Part shown: positions 23,921 to 31,317 of the stretch, one piece after another
Position numbering within the stretch: position 1 is the stretch's first letter
How the letters are laid out: every line of letters begins with the position of its first letter
Source: F23-B02 sp045601285
GTDB lineage: Bacteria > Bacillota > Clostridia > Oscillospirales > Oscillospiraceae
NCBI GenBank assembly: GCA_045601285.1
Contig: JAZRZJ010000033.1
Coordinates: forward strand, 1-49,626
Length of the DNA stretch: 49,626 nt
Direction of reading: 5' to 3'
The notes under the pieces: model-generated
The model's input: only the letters and a program-made list of their open reading frames with translations
Told to the model about the DNA's origin: nothing
Databases searched by the model: none
Position numbers and translations under genes: made by a program

Positions 23921-24421
23921 ATGAGCAGAGATAGAGAAAGAAAAGAAAAACGCAGTATGAGCTACCGCACAAAGTGGATAATCACGATTGTGCTTCTGAT
24001 GATTGCGGTTGCACTGGTGATAACCTGCTTCGCCGAGGGTATGTTTGACTTTAAGCCCGGCGTTGTAAAACCCAATGATGAGGAAAGTGTAATAAGCACG
24101 GCGGGAGTGGATACTGACAAAAACGGCGAGCCTAAGCTCAGCGAGTACACCGTGTTCGTGTCCGCAGGCAACGGCGGTACCGCAAATCCCAACGGCAGAG
24201 TTACAGTTGATGCCTGGGGAAGCATCACCGTAAGCTTTACCCCCGACGAAGGCTACAAGGTGCAGTCTGTTGTGGTTGACGGCGCAGATATGGGCGAACT
24301 CAGCAGCTACACTCTGTCCTATATAACCTCAGAGCATACAATAATGGTTACCTTTGAAAAGATTCCCGTGCCTACTCCCGAGCCTACCGAAATAATACCG
24401 GATATTGAGCCTGAAGATTAA
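23921..24421 (+). CDS. Membrane-anchored protein with one InlB B-repeat-like domain
   Basis: A 166-residue protein: a basic, charged N terminus (RDRERKEKRS), one membrane helix (about residues 26-45), then an extracytoplasmic part. Residues about 80-150 form a single beta-repeat of the bacterial/InlB B type (YTVFVSAGNGGTANPNG and GYKVQSVVVDGADMG, ending MVTFEK), followed by a Pro/Glu tail (PVPTPEPTE). ATG at 23921 is ten bases after AAGGAG. Function unknown; the domain usually serves as a surface stalk or adhesion module. Confidence 0.8.
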   Translation: MSRDRERKEKRSMSYRTKWIITIVLLMIAVALVITCFAEGMFDFKPGVVKPNDEESVISTAGVDTDKNGEPKLSEYTVFVSAGNGGTANPNGRVTVDAWGSITVSFTPDEGYKVQSVVVDGADMGELSSYTLSYITSEHTIMVTFEKIPVPTPEPTEIIPDIEPED

Positions 24422-24425
24422 GAAA

Positions 24426-24458
24426 ACAGCGATGGTGAAAAGCCATCGCTGTGATTTT
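24426..24458 (+). terminator. Hairpin after the B-repeat protein gene
   Basis: ACAGCGATGG (24426-24435) and CCATCGCTGT (24443-24452) with GATTTT following; a weak T-run, so termination may be partial. Confidence 0.65.
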
Positions 24459-24480
24459 GAAAAGGAATAGCATAGAGATA

Positions 24481-25434
24481 ATGGATATTGCACTTACAAT
24501 TATTCTTTTTATAGTCGGTCTTGTGCTTATCATCAAGGGCGGCGACTGGTTTGTCGATGCGGCGGTGTGGTTTGCAAACCTTACGGGCATTCCCAAATTT
24601 ATCATCGGCGCCACCATAGTGAGCATTGCCACAACCCTGCCTGAGCTTACGGTTTCCGTTACGGGCGTAATCAACGGTGAGCTTGACATGGCCGTGGGCA
24701 ATGCCGTCGGTTCCGTAACGGCAAATATCGGTCTTATCATGGGCATTTCACTTGTGTGTATCCCGTCGGCAATCAAACGCAGCCAGCTTTGGCTGAAGGC
24801 GGTTCTCATGTCGGGCGCGGCACTTCTTCTTTGGCTGCTGTGCGTAAGCGGCGTGCTTAATCTTGTCCCCAGCCTGCTTCTGTTTGTAATCTTCGGAATT
24901 TACATCTGGGACAATATCCGCGGTGGGAAAAAGGATCTCGGCACCGAAAAAAGAGACGAGGTCGACAGGAAAGACCTGCCCAGCAACGTATTGTTCTTCA
25001 TTTTCGGCATAGCGGCAATTGTTCTCGGCTCCAATCTGCTTATTGAATACGGCAGCGAGCTTGCACTTCTCATGGGAGTACCTGCGGCAATCGTGGGCGT
25101 AACTATGGTGGCAATAGGCACCTCGCTTCCCGAGCTAATCACCACGCTCACTGCAATCAGAAAGAAAGAAGCCTCCATGTCCATAGGAAACATTCTGGGT
25201 GCAAACGTCATCGACCTTGCGCTGATCCTGCCCATCTGCTCCGCTGTGGCAGGCGGCGGACTCAGGATCGCGCCCCAGTCCTACGCGCTGGATATGCCCG
25301 TGTGCTTCGGCATGACGCTTATGGCAATTCTGCCCCCGTTGATTTCGGGAAGATTCCATCGCTGGCAGGGTATTCTTATGCTGCTTGCCTATGCTGCCTA
25401 TGTAGTGGTGCTTGTAACAGTCTACGGAATATAA
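24481..25434 (+). CDS. Calcium/sodium antiporter (CaCA family, YrbG-like)
   Basis: A 317-residue antiporter with ten membrane helices in two homologous halves. The two alpha-repeats are plain: GATIVSIATTLPELTVSVTG with GNAVGSVTANIGLI, and GVTMVAIGTSLPELITTLTA with GNILGANVIDLALI. These carry the acidic and Ser/Thr residues that bind Ca2+ and Na+. A charged cytoplasmic loop (GGKKDLGTEKRDEVDRKD) separates the halves. Start at 24481 begins directly with the first helix; an ATG-like start 30 bases upstream overlaps the preceding hairpin. Confidence 0.92.
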   Translation: MDIALTIILFIVGLVLIIKGGDWFVDAAVWFANLTGIPKFIIGATIVSIATTLPELTVSVTGVINGELDMAVGNAVGSVTANIGLIMGISLVCIPSAIKRSQLWLKAVLMSGAALLLWLLCVSGVLNLVPSLLLFVIFGIYIWDNIRGGKKDLGTEKRDEVDRKDLPSNVLFFIFGIAAIVLGSNLLIEYGSELALLMGVPAAIVGVTMVAIGTSLPELITTLTAIRKKEASMSIGNILGANVIDLALILPICSAVAGGGLRIAPQSYALDMPVCFGMTLMAILPPLISGRFHRWQGILMLLAYAAYVVVLVTVYGI

Positions 25435-25437
25435 CAG

Positions 25438-25473
25438 AAAAAGCTCCGCATCGCAGATGCGGAGCTTTTTAAT
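25438..25473. terminator. Convergent terminator, 15-bp stem
   Basis: AAAAAGCTCCGCATC, loop GCA, exact complement to 25470. It serves the antiporter gene and the opposing lysozyme-SLH gene. Confidence 0.92.
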
Positions 25474-27062
25474 TATGTGTTTGAGGTAAAGCGGCAGAGG
25501 ATTACGGCAACCTGTGCGCGTGTTGCGCAGTCGTTGGGGCTCAAGGTGGTTGAGGAGGTGCCGTTTATTATGCCCTCGCCTACAGCCCAGCTCATAGATT
25601 CGCGGTATGCGCTGTCAACCTCGGCTGCATCTGAAAACTTGCTGAGATCCGCGTAGTATGCCGATTCCGTGTCGAAATTGTAGATGTTGGCAGCAAAACG
25701 CTGGAGGAAGGTTGCAAACTGCTCGCGGGTAACGGGGTCATTGGGACGGAAGGTTCCGTCGGCAAAGCCGTGGGCAATGTTGCTCTTATGCGCCCACAGT
25801 ATTGCATCGTAGTAGCTGTTCTGCACAACGTCCGGAAACTCGTTTTCAAGCCCATCAACACCGGGGGAGCCTGCCAGACGGTACAGCACCGTGACGAGCA
25901 TTCCTCTATTCATCTCCAGGTCGGGAGCAAAGGTGGTGGACGATGTACCCTTGAACAGCCCCGAGCTTACGGCGTAGTCGATTTCCGCGTGCGCCCAGAA
26001 GGATTTGGGCACATCGGTGAAGCTCTCTGAGGGACAGTCATCGCCGTACTGACATTTGCTGGCTGCAAAGTTTGCGGTTACGGTGACGCTCTTTTTCGGC
26101 ATGGTGACGGAGTAGCTGCCGTCGGAGTTTTTTGTGGGCTTAATATCGCCGCTCCAGCCCGTAAATTCATAACCGTCCTTTGTGTCGGGAATGAGTTTTA
26201 CGGTGGTTCCTGCGGTATAGCTTCCGCTTCCGCTTCCGCCGTTGACGGTGAGCTGATAGGTGGGTGCGGGGGGAGTTGTTGACCACACGGGAGTCATGTT
26301 CCAATAGCTCTCGGAAGCAACGGTGTTGTTTGTAATAACGGTGCCGTCACTTGCTTTCCAGCCCACGAAGTAGTAGCCGCTTCTGGATACTGTGGGCAGA
26401 TTGCCGTATGGCTCGCCTTTGGTGAAAACAGCAACGCGGTTGCCGGTGGAAATGCTGTAGCTTCCTGCGTCCATTGATATGTAGACGAAGTGCTTGTCAT
26501 AGGCTTCAAAGGGGGAATCATTGTAAAGCAGCAGGTTTGCCTCTTGCAGACGGCGCTCCACAAGACCCTTGTAGAGAATTCCGCCTGCGGAACACAGAAC
26601 CGCCATGGCGTCGGCTATCTCCTGCTTGGGATAGTTCTTGTAGCCGTTTCTCATGTAGGTGGTGAGCCGCCAGCCCGTGTAATAGTCGTACCAGGTTTCA
26701 CCGAAGTTGTAGCAGAGGCTGAACATGGCGTCAAATTCGTTCTGCGTCAGCTCATGGTTGTACTTTCTGGCAAAATCATTTACACCTTTCTCGAAACGCT
26801 TGATGTCCTGCTCAAAATAGGCGTTGGCCTGAGCCTCGGTAATGGTCATGCCGGGGTAAATATCCGTGGCACAGTGACCGTAGCCGATGGTGTAGTTGGT
26901 TTCGCCAGGGTTTATGTATGCCGTCAGAGCCAGGCCTTCTTTGCTCTTTATGTAGCTTTTGATGAGTTCGCTTGCGTGCATATCACTGTCAGCAAAAGTA
27001 TAGGCGGGCACAAGCGTCAGAATCAGGATAAGCGCGAGAAGGAAGGATAAACATCGTTTCAT
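25473..27062 (-). CDS. Secreted GH24 lysozyme-like protein with B-repeats and three SLH domains
   Basis: A 529-residue exported protein. Signal peptide 1-24 (ending AYTFADS); GH24 phage-type lysozyme domain about 29-175, with the catalytic Glu in SKEG (E42) and TIGYGH (58-63). The usual catalytic Asp position lies in INPGE, where Asn or Glu appears instead, so activity is not certain. Then a Listeria-Bacteroides repeat about 196-262 (GYYFVGW), a second repeat about 270-333 (GYEFTGW), and three S-layer-homology domains from about 346 (FTDVPKSFWAHAEIDYAVS; FPDVVQNSYYDAILWA; FSDAAEVDSAYRESMSWA) that hold it to the cell wall. Own promoter upstream. Likely a wall-remodelling or interbacterial muramidase. 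Confidence 0.9.
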   Translation of the reverse strand: MKRCLSFLLALILILTLVPAYTFADSDMHASELIKSYIKSKEGLALTAYINPGETNYTIGYGHCATDIYPGMTITEAQANAYFEQDIKRFEKGVNDFARKYNHELTQNEFDAMFSLCYNFGETWYDYYTGWRLTTYMRNGYKNYPKQEIADAMAVLCSAGGILYKGLVERRLQEANLLLYNDSPFEAYDKHFVYISMDAGSYSISTGNRVAVFTKGEPYGNLPTVSRSGYYFVGWKASDGTVITNNTVASESYWNMTPVWSTTPPAPTYQLTVNGGSGSGSYTAGTTVKLIPDTKDGYEFTGWSGDIKPTKNSDGSYSVTMPKKSVTVTANFAASKCQYGDDCPSESFTDVPKSFWAHAEIDYAVSSGLFKGTSSTTFAPDLEMNRGMLVTVLYRLAGSPGVDGLENEFPDVVQNSYYDAILWAHKSNIAHGFADGTFRPNDPVTREQFATFLQRFAANIYNFDTESAYYADLSKFSDAAEVDSAYRESMSWAVGEGIINGTSSTTLSPNDCATRAQVAVILCRFTSNT

Positions 27063-27126
27063 TCAGAATGTCTCCTTGTCTTGTGATAATATCTGTAATT
27101 GCACTTATATTTATAATATTTTAGGG

Positions 27127-27155
27127 ATTATATCACACCTTTGACTTTTATTCAA
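27127..27155 (-). promoter_or_regulatory. Promoter of the lysozyme-SLH gene
   Basis: Minus strand TTGAAT (27155-27150), 17-base spacer, TATAAT (27132-27127), leaving a leader of about 60 bases. The remaining 27156-27283 stretch is AT-rich with no other feature seen. Confidence 0.75.
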
Positions 27156-27283
27156 GCCCGACCCTGAGAATACGCCGAAAATGTGCAGATAAACAGCCGG
27201 AATTAACAGTTTGTCCGTACTTTTTTGTATAAATATGCGTATTTTGTATATTATTTCTGCTTGGTTATGCGCCTGCGGTATGC

Positions 27284-27312
27284 TTGACATATCACAGGGG
27301 ATATAATAAAAT
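27284..27312 (+). promoter_or_regulatory. nadE promoter
   Basis: TTGACA (27284-27289), 17-base spacer, TAAAAT (27307-27312); the ATG follows with a CGGAG ribosome site. Confidence 0.75.
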
Positions 27313-27348
27313 TATTTATTATCTGCTAAATGAAACGGAGCGATAAAA

Positions 27349-28086
27349 ATGCGTGATTATGAAAAGGAATTTACCGAAAGAGTAAAATTTATAAGAAATC
27401 TTGTGGAAACAAGCGGCGTTGACGGCATAGTTTACGGCAACTCCGGCGGCAAGGACTGCGCCCTTGTGGGCATTTTGTGCAAGTTCGCCTGCGAAAACAC
27501 CGTGGGCATAATGATGCCCTGCGCATCTAAGCGCAACTTTGAATCCGACATGAATGACGCAAAGGAGGTTGCCGAGCATTTCGGCATCGAAAGCCGCGTC
27601 ATAGACCTCACGGATGTGCGCCAGGCTGAGATTGACAGACTTCAGGGTATCACCACCCTTACCAACGCGGCGGTAAATAACATCGCACCTCGTCTGCGCA
27701 TGACAACGCTCTACGCGATTGCCGCATCTGAGTATCGCCTTGTGGCAGGCACCGGCAACCGCAGCGAGAGATATATGGGCTATTACACCAAGTGGGGCGA
27801 CGGCGCCTGCGATTTTAACCCCATCTCCGACCTCACCGCAACGGAGGTAATTGAGTTTCTGAAATGGCTCACCGCACCTGCCTGCGTCATCAACAAGGCG
27901 CCCTCTGCGGGACTTTTCGAGGGGCAGACCGATGAGAACGAAATGGGCGTTACCTATAACGCCATCGACACCTATATTCTCACGGGCGAGGCTGAGGAGC
28001 GCGACAAGAAGATTATCGACCGTTACCACCGCAACAGCGCCCACAAGAGAAAGGGAATTACTCTTTATAAGGAAATTGACGAATGA
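27349..28086 (+). CDS. nadE: Ammonia-dependent NAD+ synthetase
   Basis: A 245-residue synthetase that amidates nicotinic acid adenine dinucleotide to NAD+ using ATP. The pyrophosphate loop SGGKDC near residues 32-37 identifies the ATP-pyrophosphatase fold; GTGNRSERYMGYYTKWGDGACDFNPISDL is the NadE core. There is no N-terminal glutaminase domain, so free ammonia is the expected nitrogen donor. Monocistronic; its stop codon is followed at once by a hairpin terminator that reappears 207 bases downstream. Confidence 0.95.
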   Translation: MRDYEKEFTERVKFIRNLVETSGVDGIVYGNSGGKDCALVGILCKFACENTVGIMMPCASKRNFESDMNDAKEVAEHFGIESRVIDLTDVRQAEIDRLQGITTLTNAAVNNIAPRLRMTTLYAIAASEYRLVAGTGNRSERYMGYYTKWGDGACDFNPISDLTATEVIEFLKWLTAPACVINKAPSAGLFEGQTDENEMGVTYNAIDTYILTGEAEERDKKIIDRYHRNSAHKRKGITLYKEIDE

Positions 28087-28119
28087 CCGTAAGCACCTGA
28101 GTGGAAGCTCAGGTGCTTT
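28086..28119 (+). terminator. nadE terminator, first of two direct copies
   Basis: AGCACCTGAG and CTCAGGTGCT arms within a 34-base segment that recurs at 28293-28326 with one mismatch. This copy lacks a long T-run (CTTTGAG follows). Confidence 0.75.
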
Positions 28120-28126
28120 GAGACTA

Positions 28127-28291
28127 TAGACAAAGTATAGATTTGTCATTGCGAACCAGTGACATCGGTCACTGGTGTGGCAATCCGTTTCCCCTAAAAA
28201 AACGCTTATATATCAATATTTTTCAAAGAGAACGGATTCCCACGTCGCAGCTATGCTGCTCCTCGGAATGACAGAGTTGGGGGTTTGTCTA
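28127..28291. repeat. 165-bp palindromic element between duplicated terminators
   Basis: Ends TAGACAAA (28127-28134) and TTTGTCTA (28284-28291) are inverted. Inner arms TGTCATTGCGA and TCGGAATGACA, then AATCCGTT and AACGGATT, also pair; a separate 9-bp hairpin ACCAGTGAC-ATCG-GTCACTGGT sits in the left half. The TCATTGCGA...GCAATCC style is seen in widespread bacterial palindromic repeats. No coding potential. Together with its flanking copies this explains the 28087-28340 stretch. Confidence 0.7.
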
Positions 28292-28292
28292 A

Positions 28293-28330
28293 ACCGTAAG
28301 CACCTGAGTGAAAGCTCAGGTGCTTTTTGC
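28293..28330 (+). terminator. Second copy of the nadE terminator
   Basis: Same 34 bases as 28086-28119 with one change in the loop, here followed by TTTTTG, so this copy is the better terminator. Confidence 0.8.
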
Positions 28331-28400
28331 GCAAAAAGGATTTTTGACATATTTCACAAAATTGGGAAACATATTTCGTCAAGCAATTAACAAATTGAGC

Positions 28401-28429
28401 TTGTTATTGATTATATTATCGGTTAAAAT
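28401..28429 (+). promoter_or_regulatory. Promoter of the oxidoreductase pair
   Basis: TTGTTA (28401-28406), 17-base spacer, TAAAAT (28424-28429), with a leader of about 60 bases. Confidence 0.6.
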
Positions 28430-28498
28430 TAAATTGTGGCATTGCCGCATGAAACAGCGCTTAATTAAAATGAAATGAATAAATCAGGAGGAAAACAC

Positions 28499-30046
28499 AT
28501 GGCCAAATATGACGTAATAGTCGTCGGTGCCGGCAACGGCGGTCTTTCTGCCGCCTGCTATCTTGCTACTGAGGGCAAGAAGGTGCTTGTGCTTGAAAAG
28601 CACAACCTGCCCGGCGGCTGTGCAACAAGCTTCAAAAGAGGAAACTATGAGTTTGAGGCAACTCTCCATGAGCTGTGCCAGATGGGTGACGGCAAGGAAG
28701 GCCGTCCTCTCGGCGCGGTAAGAAAGCTGCTTCAGGATAAGTACAAGCTGGACGTTGAGTGGTGTGCCGCCAATGAATCCTTTGCCTCCGTTGCCACCAA
28801 CGAGGACGGCTTCAACGTGGCGATGCCCGCAGGCGTGCAGAACTTCATCGACGAGATGGAGCGTCAGGTACCGGGCTCCAGAGAGAGCATGACCACGGTC
28901 ATGGAGCTGGGCCGTATGCTGCATGACGGCGTTGACTGGCTTGCAGCCCACAACAACGAGCCTTCACCTCCCGCAAAGGTGGAAATGCTGCTGAAGTACT
29001 ACGACCTCATGCGCGTTGTTCCCATGCCCTGCGACGAGATGCTCGACCGCATCGGCGTTCCCAAAAAGGCAAAGCAGATTTTTGAAAGCTACTGGACCTA
29101 TGTAGCCGCAGACTCCACGGAAATGAGCTTCGCGGTCTACACCTATATGACCTACGTTTACCTGACCCATCTGCCCTGGTTTGCCAAAAACCGCAGCCAC
29201 GAGATTTCTCTTGCCTATGACCAGCGCATTCGTGAGCTGGGCGGAGATATCTGGTACAACACCGAGGTCAAAAAAATCGACATCAAAAACAACGAGGTCA
29301 AGGGCGTTGAGCTGGCAAGCGGCGAGTATATCGAGTGCGGCTACGTCATCTCCAACCTCATGCCGCATGTGGTCTTTGACCGCATGGTTGACCACAATGA
29401 GATACCCGAGCGCGATCTGCGCGCCATGAACGCCAGAAAGCTGGCTCAGGCGGCATTCACCGTGTATTTGGGTCTTGACGCCTCCGCGGAGGAGATCGGT
29501 CTCAAGAATTACGACACCTTCATGCGCTATACGCCCGACAACCACGAGCAGTGGCTGTCCTCTGACAGCATCGAGACCCATAAGGACATCACCGTCACCA
29601 ATCTCTGTGCGGCGCTGCCCGATGCCGCAGGAGAGGGAAGAGCCTTCCTGCAGTTTTCCAAGTTCTATGACGGCGACGCATTTGAAAACGTCACCGAGGA
29701 AGAATATTTCAAAATCAAGGACAGAATTGCCCGCGAGTGCGTTGAGCGCTATGAGGAGGTCACCGGCTGCGATATCAAGAGCCACATTGAAGAAATCGTT
29801 GTGGCATCGCCTATGACCTGGGCCCGCTATCTCGGCACCCCTAAGGGCGACGTTTACGGCTATTACCCTCGCACCTGGGACGGAATGTTCCCCCGCGTGC
29901 AGTCCGGTCATCACGAGGACTACACCGTCAAGGGTCTGCGCTTTGTTGGCGGCCACGGCACACAGATGGACGGCTACTCCCAGGCCTATCTCTCCGGCGC
30001 AGAGCAGGCGAGATATATGATCATGGACATGAAGGAGGGCAAGTAA
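28499..30046 (+). CDS. CrtI/RetSat-like FAD-dependent oxidoreductase
   Basis: A 515-residue flavoprotein of the phytoene desaturase/carotenoid isomerase/retinol saturase superfamily. N-terminal Rossmann motif VVGAGNGGLSAACYL followed by LVLEKHNLPGGCATSF; the C-terminal FAD-contact segment is GLRFVGGHGTQMDGYSQAYLSG. The ATG at 28499 follows AGGAGG. No carotenoid or isoprenoid genes lie near, so a carotenoid substrate is unlikely. The next gene, one base away, encodes a flavin/2Fe-2S reductase, suggesting the flavoprotein is used as a reductase fed with electrons from NAD(P)H. Substrate unknown. Confidence 0.83.
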   Translation: MAKYDVIVVGAGNGGLSAACYLATEGKKVLVLEKHNLPGGCATSFKRGNYEFEATLHELCQMGDGKEGRPLGAVRKLLQDKYKLDVEWCAANESFASVATNEDGFNVAMPAGVQNFIDEMERQVPGSRESMTTVMELGRMLHDGVDWLAAHNNEPSPPAKVEMLLKYYDLMRVVPMPCDEMLDRIGVPKKAKQIFESYWTYVAADSTEMSFAVYTYMTYVYLTHLPWFAKNRSHEISLAYDQRIRELGGDIWYNTEVKKIDIKNNEVKGVELASGEYIECGYVISNLMPHVVFDRMVDHNEIPERDLRAMNARKLAQAAFTVYLGLDASAEEIGLKNYDTFMRYTPDNHEQWLSSDSIETHKDITVTNLCAALPDAAGEGRAFLQFSKFYDGDAFENVTEEEYFKIKDRIARECVERYEEVTGCDIKSHIEEIVVASPMTWARYLGTPKGDVYGYYPRTWDGMFPRVQSGHHEDYTVKGLRFVGGHGTQMDGYSQAYLSGAEQARYMIMDMKEGK

Positions 30047-30047
30047 A

Positions 30048-31274
30048 ATGGCAAAATACAAATACGATAAAAAAGGTCTCAAGGGACTGACTCCCTTCCC
30101 CTTCTTGGGCGAAGTAAAGACACGCACCAAGGCAATCGAGGCGGCCCCCGCCACTCTGCCCAAATCCATTTACAACCCCAACATTCTGGCAAAGCGTCTG
30201 CACCCCGCAGTACAGCACTGCATCATTGCAAAGGTCGTTGACCACGGCGATGCAAAGAGCTTCACTCTTGTTCCGAATGCGGCAAAGGGTACAAAGGAAA
30301 TGGCATACTTCCGCGCAAGCCAGTACGTTTCCGTTTCCCTGAACATTGACGGCGCACCCGTGAATAAGCCCTACACCATCAGAAGCAATCCCAAGGACGC
30401 TCTCGGCACCGAGAACACCAGCTACACCCTCACCATCAAGCTTACCAATCCCTCCTATGCTTCAAAGCATATCCTCACAACCTGGAAAGAGGGCGACGAG
30501 GTGGATATATCCGGTCCTCTTGGCGATTTCTACTATCAGGAGCTGCGTGACGCGAAGAACGTAGTTGCTCTTGCAGGCGGCAGCGGTATCACCCCCTTCT
30601 ACTCCATGGCAGCGGCAATAGTTGACGGTATCGAGGACTTTAACCTCACCATTCTCTACGGCAGCCGCACCGCCGACGGCATTCTGCTGAAGGACGAAAT
30701 CGAAGAGCTGGCAGCAAAATCCGGCGGCAAGGTGAAGGTTGTTCACGTTCTGTCCCATGAGGAAAAGGAAGGCTTCGAGCACGGCTTCCTCACCGCAGAG
30801 CTCATTAAGAAGTACGCTCCCGAGGGTGACTACTCCGTATTTATGTGCGGTCCCAAGGCGATGTATGTTTTCGGTGAAGGTGAATGCAAAAAGCTGGGGC
30901 TTCCCAAGCGCCGCTATCGCATGGAAATGTCCGGCGACTACATGGGCGCCGTGAATAACGCCGACTTCCCCGAGGATAAGAAGGACGCGGAGTTTAAGCT
31001 CACCGTGGATATCCGCGGCAAGAAGCAGACCGTTCCCTGCAAGGCAAGCGAAACGCTGCTGTGGGCAATGGAAAAGGCGGGCATCAAGGCTCCCTCTCAC
31101 TGCCGCAGCGGTGAGTGCGGCTGGTGCCATTCCAAGCTGGTTTCCGGCAAGTACTACTGCCCCAAGGAAGCAGACGGAAGAAGACTTGCGGACAAGAAGT
31201 TTGAGTGGATCCACCCCTGCTGCACCTACCCCATGAGCGACATGGAGATCCTCGTATTCCCCACCGCAGAATAA
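30048..31274 (+). CDS. NAD(P)H-dependent flavin/2Fe-2S electron-transfer reductase
   Basis: A 408-residue protein built as ferredoxin-NADP reductase plus C-terminal plant-type ferredoxin, like the reductases of phenol hydroxylase or HCP systems. An FAD-binding barrel carries NKPYTIRS; the NAD(P) domain has VVALAGGSGITPFYSM and VFMCGPKAMY; the 2Fe-2S ligands are in CRSGECGWC (C352, C357, C360) with a further Cys in HPCCTYP. About 45 extra residues precede the barrel. Its start lies one base after the CrtI-like gene, so it is almost certainly the electron donor of that enzyme. Confidence 0.87.
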   Translation: MAKYKYDKKGLKGLTPFPFLGEVKTRTKAIEAAPATLPKSIYNPNILAKRLHPAVQHCIIAKVVDHGDAKSFTLVPNAAKGTKEMAYFRASQYVSVSLNIDGAPVNKPYTIRSNPKDALGTENTSYTLTIKLTNPSYASKHILTTWKEGDEVDISGPLGDFYYQELRDAKNVVALAGGSGITPFYSMAAAIVDGIEDFNLTILYGSRTADGILLKDEIEELAAKSGGKVKVVHVLSHEEKEGFEHGFLTAELIKKYAPEGDYSVFMCGPKAMYVFGEGECKKLGLPKRRYRMEMSGDYMGAVNNADFPEDKKDAEFKLTVDIRGKKQTVPCKASETLLWAMEKAGIKAPSHCRSGECGWCHSKLVSGKYYCPKEADGRRLADKKFEWIHPCCTYPMSDMEILVFPTAE

Positions 31275-31278
31275 GCAC

Positions 31279-31317
31279 AAATAAAAAAGACACCCTATGG
31301 GTGTCTTTTTTATTTTA
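31279..31317. terminator. Convergent terminator, 17-bp stem
   Basis: Arms 31279-31295 and 31299-31315, loop TAT, with core AAAAAGACACCC. The right arm reaches the stop of the opposing acyltransferase gene. The same core recurs in the terminator at 45465-45499. Confidence 0.92.

Noticed and set aside
25473..27062. Prophage lysis gene
   Set aside because: The GH24 domain is fused to SLH domains and a signal peptide, and no holin, structural or integrase genes are near.
28127..28291. tRNA or structured regulatory RNA after nadE
   Set aside because: No acceptor or T-loop sequence; the symmetry fits a palindromic repeat element instead.
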